From the NCBI GenBank assembly GCA_041743485.1, contig JBGTMR010000118.1:1-18797 (forward strand): a stretch of DNA of 18,797 nucleotides. The letters are read 5' to 3'. Within the stretch, counting starts at the first letter, position 1. Every line of letters starts with the position of its first letter. Source of the DNA: JANDLT01 sp041743485. Its GTDB lineage: Bacteria > Acidobacteriota > Blastocatellia > Pyrinomonadales > Pyrinomonadaceae. Below the pieces are notes generated by a model. That model was given only the letters and a program-made list of their open reading frames with translations, was not told the origin of the DNA and searched no databases. A program made the translations under genes and the position numbers. Shown here piece after piece: positions 1 through 6,964 of the stretch.

Positions 1-1020
1 CCTTCAAAGCAAGTCGAACTAGAATCCATCGAGACGCAAGCCGCCGCTCCCGATTTTTGGAACGACCAAGCGGCGGCGCAAAAACTTCTCCAACAACGCA
101 GCCGCCTCGAAGCCGTCATCAATCGCCAGAAGGAATTTGAATCGAAAATCGAAGACGCATCCGTACTGCTTGAGTTTGCGGTGGAAGACGCGGGCAGTAT
201 GGACGAACTCTCAACCTTGCTCGTCGAACTCGAACGTCGTATCACCGTTGCCGAAACAGAGATGATGCTTTCGGGTGAGAACGACAACCGCCACGCGATT
301 TTCACGGTGCATCCGGGAGCGGGCGGTACGGAATCGCAAGACTGGGCGGAGATGCTTCTGAAAATGTATCTCAAATGGGCGGAGCGGCACGGCTTCAAAA
401 CCGACGTGATTGATTTCCAAGTCGGAGACGAAGCCGGAATCAAAAGCGTGACCGTGCGCGTCGAAGGCGAATACGCTTACGGCTTATTGAGTGCCGAAGC
501 GGGCGTGCATCGCCTCGTCCGCATCTCGCCGTTTGACCAAGCCGCGCGGCGTCACACCTCTTTCGCGTCCTTGTTCGTCTCGCCGGAAATTGACGAAGAC
601 ATCGAGATTGATATTCAAGATAAAGATTTGCGCGTTGATACCTTTCGCGCGACGGGAGCGGGCGGGCAACACATCAACACCACCGACAGCGCGATTCGCA
701 TTACGCACATTCCGACTGGCTTCGTCGTGTCGTGCCAGAATCAACGCTCACAACATCAGAACCGCGCGGTAGCGATGCAGGTTTTGCGTTCGCGCCTTTA
801 TGAACTCGAACTGGAAAGTCGGCGTGCTGAAACCAACGAACTCGCCGCCAACAAAGGCGAAAACTCTTTCGGTTCGCAAATTCGCAATTACGTTCTCGCA
901 CCGTATCGTCTCGTCAAAGACGCGCGCACCAAGATTGAGCGCGGCGACGTTGACGCGGTACTCGCGGGCGACATTGACGACTTCATTAAGGGTTATCTGT
1001 TGATGCGTCGCGCGGCGTAA
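1..1020 (+). CDS. prfB: Peptide chain release factor 2 (5' end missing)
   Basis: RF2 recognises UGA and UAA stop codons in the ribosomal A site and triggers hydrolysis of peptidyl-tRNA. The frame is open from base 1, and the first visible residues align just after the point where RF2 genes carry their programmed +1 frameshift, so that site would lie just outside the window. Visible hallmarks are the N-terminal helical segment with PDFWND, the class-specific SPF tripeptide within RISPFDQAARRHTSF, which is the UGA-reading anticodon-like motif, and the catalytic GGQ in GAGGQHINTTDSA. The C-terminus ends normally in a KGYLL-type helix. About 339 residues are visible. The gene sits 56 bp upstream of ftsK on the same strand. 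Family assignment is certain; only the start is absent. Confidence 0.97.
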   Translation, partial: PSKQVELESIETQAAAPDFWNDQAAAQKLLQQRSRLEAVINRQKEFESKIEDASVLLEFAVEDAGSMDELSTLLVELERRITVAETEMMLSGENDNRHAIFTVHPGAGGTESQDWAEMLLKMYLKWAERHGFKTDVIDFQVGDEAGIKSVTVRVEGEYAYGLLSAEAGVHRLVRISPFDQAARRHTSFASLFVSPEIDEDIEIDIQDKDLRVDTFRATGAGGQHINTTDSAIRITHIPTGFVVSCQNQRSQHQNRAVAMQVLRSRLYELELESRRAETNELAANKGENSFGSQIRNYVLAPYRLVKDARTKIERGDVDAVLAGDIDDFIKGYLLMRRAA

Positions 1021-1076
1021 AATAAAAATCGTATCACCACGTCAGTCACCTTTCACGGCAGGAGCGGGGTTCTAAA

Positions 1077-3800
1077 ATGGCAAACACGGCAAGCGACGCG
1101 CGAGCTAAATTCATCGGCGGCGATGATGACGGCGGCGACGCTAAGAATCACAATAAAGAGATCGTCGCCATCATATTGTTCTTCGCCGGAGTGCTTTTCG
1201 CTTTGTGCCTGTTGTCATACAACCCGAACGACAATTCGTTTATCACCGCCGACTCCAACGCCGACGGCACGCATCGCAACCTTGTCGGAGCCATCGGCGC
1301 GAACGTCGCGGGCATACTTTTACAAAGCTTTGGACTCGCCGCTTACCCGCTTCCTCTTGTTCTTATTTGGGCGGCGTGGCAAATGCTTCGCTCGCGTCAC
1401 GTCCCGATTTCATTGAAGCGCGGTGGAGGTTGGACGTTAATCTTTATCGCGTGCGTCGGGCTTTGCGACCTTGCGATAACGCAACCATTGCTTGACCGCA
1501 GCTTTGAACCGGGCGGTGTGTTAGGCGTCATCATCGTTCGACTTTTATCGAGCGGTCTCGGCACAGTCGGTTCGACCATCGTGCTGATCGCCCTTTTGAT
1601 GACCGGCATTCTGTTATCAACAACCTTTTCCGTCGTTCATTTTTACGAAGGCTTTGTCACACATAATCCCGGCGAAACCTTTATTGACGCGCTCAAGCGA
1701 CGCTTCCAAACATGGCGCGAAAAACGCCGCGAACTCACACATCAACGCGCCGTCCAACGCCGCGCCACACGCAATTCACAATCGCCTTTTCCCGTCACAA
1801 ACCTGACCGATGCCAACCAACCGAGCGCGGCGAAACGTGTCGAAAACTTTATGCGCGACACGGCGCACCTTGAAGCCGATTCCACATCGCTCGCAAACCA
1901 GAAGACTCAATCAAGCAATGCGACGACGGCGAACGCGATACCCGTCAAACGCCGCACGCCCGAAGACGCATTGAAGCCTTTGACGCTGCATGAAACGAAC
2001 GATGAAACATCTTCCGTCAAAGCCGGTGAGTTTGCCGCCGAAGCACTCATCGCGCCTTCAATTTCAAGTCCCGTGACGAATGTTTCAAACGGCACTTCAT
2101 CACGCATCGCATCGCCCGCAAGCCCGGCATCCACTGCGAACTCGCAAACCCCTTCGATGTCCGCAAGAGACATCGAAGACATGCTGCGCTCCGCTTCCGT
2201 CGTCCGCACCAAAACGATTGACGTTGAAGCCGCGCTCCTTCAAGAAAAAGGCGAACCGTTCACCGTATTAAGCGATGCCGATAAGCCCTCCGAACCTTTG
2301 CCCGTGCTTGATTACGCACTGCCGACGACAGACTTTCTTCATCCCACACCGCCGCGCCGCGAACAGGCGGACGAAGAACTTTGGGAGATCGCCGTGCGCG
2401 TCGCCGAGAAATGCAAAGAGTTCAATGTCACGGGCGAAATCAAAGACATCTGTCCGGGTCCCGTCGTCACGACTTACGAATTCAAACCGAGCGCGGGCGT
2501 CAAATACTCGCGCGTCACAGGACTGGTGGATGATTTGTGTCTCGCTCTGAAAGCCGAATCCGTCCGCATTGACCGCATTCCCGGCAAGGCGCACGTCGGC
2601 ATCGAAGTTCCCAACCCGAACCGCGAAACAATCTACCTGCGCGAGATAATCGAATCGAAAGAGTATAAAAATTCGCCTTCAAAACTCACGCTCGCGCTTG
2701 GCAAATCCATTGACGGCGTGAACTACGTCGCCGACCTTGCGAAGATGCCGCACCTGCTTATCGCGGGTGCGACCGGAACGGGAAAATCCGTCTGTCTCAA
2801 TTCGCTTGTCGTCTCGATTCTCTACAAAGCCAGCCCTGAAGAAGTCAAGTTCATCATGGTTGACCCGAAGCGTTTGGAGCTTGGTTTATACGCCGACATT
2901 CCGCACCTTGCGACGCCGATTATCACCGAACCGAAACGCGCCGCGAACGCTCTCAAGTGGGCGGTCACGGAGATGGAGAACCGTTATAAAAATCTGGCGA
3001 AGTGGAGCGTGCGAAACATTGACGGCTACAACGCCGAGATTCGCCGCCGCAACTACGTCAAAGATTTCGACGACGAAGGCAAGCCTTGGAAACCGCTTCC
3101 CTACCTCGTCATCCTGATTGACGAACTCGCGGAACTGATGATGGTGTCGGGTCACGAAGTCGAAGAATCCATCACGCGCCTCGCACAGATGGCACGCGCC
3201 GTCGGCATCCACCTCATCCTTGCGACGCAACGCCCTTCGGTGGATGTCATCACCGGCATCATCAAAGCCAACTTCCCTTCGCGCATCTCATTCCGCGTTT
3301 CAAGTAAAGTTGACTCGCGCACGATTCTCGACACCAACGGCAGCGAACAACTCTTGGGACGTGGCGACATGCTTTTCCTTCCGCCCGGAACGTCGCGCCT
3401 GATTCGTGTTCACGGTGCTTACCTAGATGAAAACGAAGTCGGCAAAATCGTCGCTCACGTCAAAGCACAGAGCAAACCGGAATACGACGAAACCATCACT
3501 CAATCTGATGACGACGCCAAAGACGAATTGGGCGGCGGCAGCGAACGCGACGAACTTTTCGACCAAGCCCTTCGCATCTGCGTCGAGATGAAACGCGCTT
3601 CGACTTCCGTGCTTCAACGTCGCCTCAGAATCGGCTACGGACGCGCCGCCGCCATCCTCGACGCGATGGAACGCGACGGACTTATAGGCGCGGCGGACGG
3701 TGCGCGCCCGCGTCCCGTCTTGGGTCGCGCGAACGAAACAATCAGCCACTGGGATGCACTCGAAGAAGCGAACATTGTAACTGATCATATCAATCACTAA
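1077..3800 (+). CDS. ftsK: DNA translocase FtsK/SpoIIIE family
   Basis: FtsK is a hexameric ATP-driven DNA pump anchored at the division septum that clears and aligns the chromosome termini. This 907-aa protein has the full layout: four hydrophobic segments in the first ~190 residues, a low-complexity Ser/Thr/Pro linker at about 210-400, and the RecA-like motor from about 430 to 800. The motor has Walker A GATGTGKS (residues 564-571) and Walker B LVILIDELAELM (Asp about 682). A C-terminal winged-helix gamma domain (about 825-890, with LRIGYGRAAAILDAMERDG) normally reads the polar KOPS guides. The start is the ATG preceded by GGCAGGAG. It follows prfB by 56 bp and is the last host gene before the prophage; its frame is intact, so the insertion did not disrupt it. 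Confidence 0.97.
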   Translation: MANTASDARAKFIGGDDDGGDAKNHNKEIVAIILFFAGVLFALCLLSYNPNDNSFITADSNADGTHRNLVGAIGANVAGILLQSFGLAAYPLPLVLIWAAWQMLRSRHVPISLKRGGGWTLIFIACVGLCDLAITQPLLDRSFEPGGVLGVIIVRLLSSGLGTVGSTIVLIALLMTGILLSTTFSVVHFYEGFVTHNPGETFIDALKRRFQTWREKRRELTHQRAVQRRATRNSQSPFPVTNLTDANQPSAAKRVENFMRDTAHLEADSTSLANQKTQSSNATTANAIPVKRRTPEDALKPLTLHETNDETSSVKAGEFAAEALIAPSISSPVTNVSNGTSSRIASPASPASTANSQTPSMSARDIEDMLRSASVVRTKTIDVEAALLQEKGEPFTVLSDADKPSEPLPVLDYALPTTDFLHPTPPRREQADEELWEIAVRVAEKCKEFNVTGEIKDICPGPVVTTYEFKPSAGVKYSRVTGLVDDLCLALKAESVRIDRIPGKAHVGIEVPNPNRETIYLREIIESKEYKNSPSKLTLALGKSIDGVNYVADLAKMPHLLIAGATGTGKSVCLNSLVVSILYKASPEEVKFIMVDPKRLELGLYADIPHLATPIITEPKRAANALKWAVTEMENRYKNLAKWSVRNIDGYNAEIRRRNYVKDFDDEGKPWKPLPYLVILIDELAELMMVSGHEVEESITRLAQMARAVGIHLILATQRPSVDVITGIIKANFPSRISFRVSSKVDSRTILDTNGSEQLLGRGDMLFLPPGTSRLIRVHGAYLDENEVGKIVAHVKAQSKPEYDETITQSDDDAKDELGGGSERDELFDQALRICVEMKRASTSVLQRRLRIGYGRAAAILDAMERDGLIGAADGARPRPVLGRANETISHWDALEEANIVTDHINH

Positions 3801-3886
3801 ATGGGACATAGCGGGGCATAGCATGTTTGAGTGTCGCTAAGTGCTTGCAGTTTGAGGGTTTGGAGTAGGTAACAGGGAACGTTTGA

Positions 3887-3949
3887 TTTTGCACATTTTT
3901 TACTAAATTGAACCTGTTTTGGAGAATAGTTTTCACATCTTTTACTAAA
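3887..3949 (+). repeat. Two ~20-bp direct repeats at the phage left end (putative transposase binding sites)
   Basis: Copy 1 (3887-3907) and copy 2 (3930-3949) share TTTT, then CACAT, then TTTTACTAAA. They differ by one inserted G and one T/C change. Their start-to-start distance is 42-43 bp, about four helical turns. MuA-family transposases bind several such end sites close to the terminal TG. No third good copy is visible to the right. The matching right end is outside the window, so the role is inferred from position and repetition. Confidence 0.6.
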
Positions 3950-3951
3950 CG

Positions 3952-3987
3952 AAGGCGGCGACCAAATTTGAATTTGGTCGCCGCCTT
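3952..3987 (+). terminator. Strong hairpin terminator at phage left edge
   Basis: Perfect 17-bp arms (3952-3968 and 3971-3987) begin AAGGCGGCGACC and are separated by a 2-nt turn. They are followed on the + strand by TTATTTTTACG, which fits intrinsic termination of transcription arriving from ftsK. On the minus strand the hairpin lies 28 bp beyond the stop of the lipoprotein gene but has only a poor T-run there, so termination in that direction is less certain. Confidence 0.75.
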
Positions 3988-4015
3988 TTATTTTTACGCG
4001 ATGTTTTAGCAGGAA

Positions 4016-4591
4016 CTATCCCTTCTTAGTTTTTGCACCGGTTAGCTTAGTTCGTTCGCTTGGTTTTACGATTGCGCTGGCGGTAATAAGAGGAACGGTA
4101 AGATTGTAATTGGCTTGCGATGTGTAAGAGTAACTGCCGTTAATGTAGCCGATAACATATACCTGATTGTTTTCAACGAAGTTTGTGATGAAGTCGGCAG
4201 TCACATAAACGTTCTTTTGCCCGTAAGGGTCGAGCATAATAAGTGCTGTGGTTTTGCCTTCTAATTCAGTGATTTGAAGGACTCTGCCACTAAATGCCCA
4301 TGGTTGACCTTTGTAGCGGTCAGGATTTTTGATGAGATGCGAATAAGTAAGCTCCGGGTCAATTGATTTGGTGATTTCGCGCAACGTGTCAGGGTTGCTG
4401 CTAACTGACGGTGTAGTAGTCACCGGTGGATCACCAATAGGAGCGGAAGTTAATTGAGCGCGGAGACGGTCGTTTTCTTCCCTGAGTTTTGCTGTTTCAT
4501 CATTTGTCACAGTGCTAGTGATGGGTGCTTGCGACGAGCATCCGGTTGTCAATGTTATTGCTAATAGCGCTACCAGCAAAACGTTTTTCAT
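4016..4591 (-). CDS. Small lipoprotein with probable OB-fold (tRNA_anti-like) domain
   Basis: 191 aa from the ATG at 4591, which is preceded by GAGGA with 5-nt spacing; a 20-codon longer frame exists but has no better signal. The N-terminus MKNVLLVALLAITLTTGCSS is a signal peptide with a lipobox-like cysteine (Cys18). A short charged, coiled-coil-like stretch (KLREENDRLRAQL) and a Thr/Pro/Ser linker follow. The C-terminal ~100 residues (KNPDRYKGQPWAFSGRV to NYNLTVPLITASAIV) have the spacing and strand pattern of exported OB-fold tRNA_anti-like domains. It is the last gene of the leftward lysogeny transcript, so it is probably made in the lysogen as a conversion product. Superinfection exclusion is possible but only inferred. 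The C-terminal coding part contains one inverted copy of the CCAAGCGAAC motif. Confidence 0.75.
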   Translation of the reverse strand: MKNVLLVALLAITLTTGCSSQAPITSTVTNDETAKLREENDRLRAQLTSAPIGDPPVTTTPSVSSNPDTLREITKSIDPELTYSHLIKNPDRYKGQPWAFSGRVLQITELEGKTTALIMLDPYGQKNVYVTADFITNFVENNQVYVIGYINGSYSYTSQANYNLTVPLITASAIVKPSERTKLTGAKTKKG

Positions 4592-4641
4592 GGTATTCCT
4601 CACTTCATTTCCGCCAAAATCAAGCACAATTCGCGTGCAAA

Positions 4642-5076
4642 TCAAACCCACTCGCGCTCTGTTCTAACGACTAAAGCTTCGATGTGAATATCCTCAAATT
4701 CAAAGTACAAATCAGGATAATCAGGGTTCGCCGAAGCCAGCCGAATGTTGCCTTCGTCGCATAAGTAAAAGTGCTTAATGACGCTACCGACTGGTGTGCG
4801 AGCAATTACGAGGCAGCCGTTTCGCAGTTCGTGCAACTCGAAGTTTAGTTTGCAGATTGCGTAATCGCCTTGCAAAATTCCTGAATCGCGGAGGGAGTCC
4901 CCAACAATTAGGGTAGATACAAAACGGTCAAAAGGGCGTGCATCACGCACTGGTCGAATTTTACGTCGTTTTACAAACGGTAAGTGTTCCACTGGCGAAC
5001 CAGCGGTAACTTCACTGATATGAAAGACATTGACGTGCTTAAAATCCTTAAGACCTAACGAGGTTTGAGACATCAT
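4642..5076 (-). CDS. UmuD/LexA-like S24 self-cleaving peptidase without DNA-binding domain
   Basis: 144 aa, close to UmuD in length (139). It has a possible cleavage dipeptide Ala25-Gly26 (VTAGSPVE, compare LexA AAGEPL), the serine nucleophile in VGDSLRDSGILQGD (Ser61) and the general-base lysine in SVIKHFY (Lys101). In UmuD these sit at Cys24-Gly25, Ser60 and Lys97, so the spacing is almost the same. Only about 25 residues precede the cleavage site, too few for a helix-turn-helix. The gene overlaps the stop of the upstream two-HTH gene by ATGA, indicating translational coupling. The best reading is that it is the RecA-responsive half of a split phage repressor. A UmuD-like role in error-prone synthesis is the alternative, but no UmuC is nearby. 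Confidence 0.88.
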   Translation of the reverse strand: MMSQTSLGLKDFKHVNVFHISEVTAGSPVEHLPFVKRRKIRPVRDARPFDRFVSTLIVGDSLRDSGILQGDYAICKLNFELHELRNGCLVIARTPVGSVIKHFYLCDEGNIRLASANPDYPDLYFEFEDIHIEALVVRTEREWV

Positions 5077-6005
5077 CCTGCTTTTCTCTCCCGTGCGGTG
5101 ATTTTGTCAGACACTTCCGATTGCGTTTCGACAAGATAATTTGGCGGATTTTCCGTTATTTCTATGGATTCAAAACTTGTCTGTTCAGCTACAGCCTTAG
5201 CACTCCCACCGTCTAAAACATCCGTCAGCGTCAACAGATCGCGCGAAATTAGCGATTCAAGAATGAGGTCACGGGTCGTTTGTGAGAAATCGCGGCGGGT
5301 GCGACTGGCTAAAACTTGAATAACTCGACAATGAGTTATATCCAAATCTATTGGATCACTGTGGACTGTCATGGCTAGTCGATAGCTTCCGCGAAGCGGA
5401 GCCGGAACGTTTTCCAAGTCTTCAACCACAATCTCATAAGTTTCAAAAAGTTCTCTGATTATTTCAGGTTGCGATTGGAAAAAATCGGGCTCGTGTTTCT
5501 CGCCCTTTCCTGTTATCAGCCAATAAAGCGACGTGTGTGATAGCCGAGAGATTGTTTTTAGCAGTGTCGCTGGTGGTAATTTTCCTGTGGTTTCCCAGTC
5601 GTCAACCATTTGCGGAGTCAAATCTGAGATGATTTTTTTCTCCTGAGTATCAATAACAATTGGTTTCCCATTGAAAGCCTGTCGAATCCGCTCGTACATT
5701 CCCAATAATTCAATCAATTCCAGTGCTTTTTGGCTCTTACGTCCTTTTGGTGCCCACTTATGTCCCTGTCCAGTAAGCAGCCAGTGGAGTGAACAATTCG
5801 TCAACTCCGAAGCTTTGAATAGAATTTCAAGTTTGGGAACTCTGTTGTTCTCTAAATAATTTGTGGCAGCAGATTTGGAGACGCCTAGTCTTCGGGCTAT
5901 TTCGACGTTTTTTTGGTCGGAAAACGCTTCTCGCAGTCGTTCACTAAATCCCGGAACAAATGTTTCGTTGACGCTGCGTGTACTTTCTTCTTGCAGAGAG
6001 TTCAC
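5073..6005 (-). CDS. Phage repressor-like protein with two tandem CI-type HTH domains
   Basis: 310 aa starting at GTG; AAAGGA lies upstream with long spacing, so the start is only fairly sure. Residues about 18-81 form a CI-family HTH (KNVEIARRLGVSKSAATNYL) ending in the family signature SLHWLLTGQG (72-81). Residues about 98-168 repeat the design, with a less typical helix pair (EKKIISDLTPQMVDDWE) and the same ending SLYWLITGKG (159-168). Such domains bind operator DNA. The remaining ~140 residues have no recognisable peptidase residues. The self-cleaving domain expected in a CI protein is instead encoded by the next gene, overlapping by 4 bp. The gene is divergent from the Cro-like gene across a 52-bp gap with a palindrome. 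It is the likely master repressor of lysogeny. Confidence 0.85.
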   Translation of the reverse strand: MNSLQEESTRSVNETFVPGFSERLREAFSDQKNVEIARRLGVSKSAATNYLENNRVPKLEILFKASELTNCSLHWLLTGQGHKWAPKGRKSQKALELIELLGMYERIRQAFNGKPIVIDTQEKKIISDLTPQMVDDWETTGKLPPATLLKTISRLSHTSLYWLITGKGEKHEPDFFQSQPEIIRELFETYEIVVEDLENVPAPLRGSYRLAMTVHSDPIDLDITHCRVIQVLASRTRRDFSQTTRDLILESLISRDLLTLTDVLDGGSAKAVAEQTSFESIEITENPPNYLVETQSEVSDKITARERKAG

Positions 6006-6025
6006 GTTTCGTGTACATTCCTTTT

Positions 6026-6047
6026 AGTCGTTACGTTCGTAACGACT
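6026..6047. promoter_or_regulatory. 22-bp perfect palindrome, likely repressor/Cro operator
   Basis: Arms AGTCGTTACG and CGTAACGACT flank a central TT, a perfect inverted repeat in the 52-bp gap between the divergent repressor and Cro-like genes. It must overlap both early promoters. On the minus strand a TTGAGT (possible -35) abuts one arm, but no convincing -10 can be named. A shorter CACG-TTT-CGTG repeat lies at 6003-6013 over the repressor start. Binding is inferred from position and symmetry. Confidence 0.75.
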
Positions 6048-6057
6048 CAAGATACCT

Positions 6058-6267
6058 ATGACTCCACTAGAAATCAAGATTTTATTGATGCGGCGCGGTA
6101 AGAGTATTACCGCGCTTGCCTATAAATTCGACTGTTTCCGCGAGGAACTGTCGATGTGTATCCACCAAGTGCGTGAATATCCCCGACTTCGGCAGTGTCT
6201 CGCAGACGAACTCGGAATATCAGTAGAGCGGCTTTTCGGCGCACAAAAGCGTCGGAAAGTCGCTTAG
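6058..6267 (+). CDS. Cro/Ner-like small HTH regulator
   Basis: 69 aa, basic, with one helix-turn-helix-like core: KSITALAYKFDCFREELSMCIHQ followed by LRQCLADELGISVERLF, the pattern of XRE and Ner-type regulators. It is the first rightward gene, divergent from the repressor, as cro in lambda and ner in Mu. Its probable job is to shut off the repressor promoter and tune early transcription. No Shine-Dalgarno sequence is visible before the ATG, which lies only 10 bp after the operator palindrome, so the message may be leaderless or the start may be further in. An overlapping frame at 5913-6101 looks non-coding. Confidence 0.75.
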   Translation: MTPLEIKILLMRRGKSITALAYKFDCFREELSMCIHQVREYPRLRQCLADELGISVERLFGAQKRRKVA

Positions 6268-6316
6268 TTTTTAACAGCAAACATGCTTTTAAGCGATTGC
6301 AAAAGTGAGGTCAAAA

Positions 6317-6790
6317 ATGAAGTTGGCTCGCATCCTCGACGACGAATTTATTCGTGTCGCTAAATTGGAAAATATTTCGCTTGAAGAATTAGTAACTGAT
6401 GTTTCCATCTGCACACGCACCAGTGCGCGACAGCTTTACAACTATCGCTGCGGCAAATGTGACATTCCTGCATCACTCATTCCTGTTCTTTCACGTCGGT
6501 TCAAATCGCAAGCCTTTATCCACGCTTTGATTGACGATTGCGCTGATGTTGCGGTTGAAGTCCCAGAGGATTTTGACTTGATCAGGATGCTTTCGCAGTC
6601 AGCACGGCAACACCTCACACACCATGAACGGTATATGTCAGCGTTTGAAGATGGGGTTGACCCGTGCGAACTAAGCGAACTGAAGAAAACCGGCGAGCGG
6701 GTAATACAGAGTATCCGGGAATTTGAAGCAATCGCCGAAGCTGATTGTGAGCGACGTTTGCGCGTGCAGGAAAGACGCGCGGCAGGGTAG
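6317..6790 (+). CDS. CII-like phage regulatory protein
   Basis: 157 aa from the ATG with GAGG 7 nt upstream; the frame is open 12 bp further up to a GTG, which has no better signal. The N-terminal ~75 residues (EFIRVAKLENISLEELVTDVSICTRTSARQLYNYRCGKCDIPASLIPVLSRRF) look like a lambda-repressor-like HTH of the type in phage CII/CP76 proteins: helix, HTH, then a DIPASLIPVLSRRF helix. The C-terminal half is helical and charged (ARQHLTHHERYMSAF, RRLRVQERRAAG). It lies between the Cro-like gene and the repeat array in front of the transposase, so it could be the protein that reads those repeats. Function is inferred. Confidence 0.6.
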   Translation: MKLARILDDEFIRVAKLENISLEELVTDVSICTRTSARQLYNYRCGKCDIPASLIPVLSRRFKSQAFIHALIDDCADVAVEVPEDFDLIRMLSQSARQHLTHHERYMSAFEDGVDPCELSELKKTGERVIQSIREFEAIAEADCERRLRVQERRAAG

Positions 6791-6950
6791 TCCAAGCGAA
6801 CTCCAAGCGAACAATCCAAGCGAACGCTGTAAATCCAAGCGAACTCATGCTAAATCACAAAAAAAAACAACTTAGCGCACGTAACAGTCATTTTGTGCCA
6901 TTTGTTCCAAGCGAACAATGTCAATGCCGTTTTACACAATCCAAGCGAAC
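6791..6950 (+). repeat. Six direct copies of TCCAAGCGAAC upstream of the transposase
   Basis: Perfect 11-bp copies start at 6791, 6802, 6815, 6834, 6906 and 6940, all in the same orientation. The first two are back to back, and the next two follow at 13 and 19 bp. The two last copies flank the possible transposase starts. Between copies 4 and 5 is an A-rich stretch with nine consecutive A. Same-strand iterated sites in the leader of an early gene point to a cooperative DNA-binding protein: a regulator controlling the transposase, or the transposase itself using an internal enhancer as Mu does. Confidence 0.85.
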
Positions 6951-6964
6951 CAGCTAACCAACGC

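Noticed and set aside
1..30. RF2 programmed frameshift site
   Set aside because: Alignment to RF2 puts the shift a few codons before base 1, so it cannot be seen here; the visible frame is uninterrupted.
3423..3824. 133-aa minus-strand frame over the ftsK end
   Set aside because: Opposite the conserved gamma domain of FtsK; no coding evidence of its own.
3801..3883. A gene or RNA between ftsK and the phage end
   Set aside because: Only 83 bp, no open frame with a start signal and no clear structure; probably host 3' flank.
5913..6101. + strand 62-aa frame across the operator region
   Set aside because: It overlaps the repressor gene and the palindrome, has no ribosome site and a composition unlike a protein.
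6791..6950. The TCCAAGCGAAC series as a CRISPR array
   Set aside because: Repeats are 11 bp with irregular spacing of 0-61 bp and no spacer-like units of uniform length; no cas gene is present.
6893..6964. Longer transposase start at TTG 6893
   Set aside because: No ribosome site, a rare start codon, the extra residues precede the end-binding domain and are encoded by the direct repeats; the ATG at 6965 is preferred, though it also lacks a clear ribosome site.
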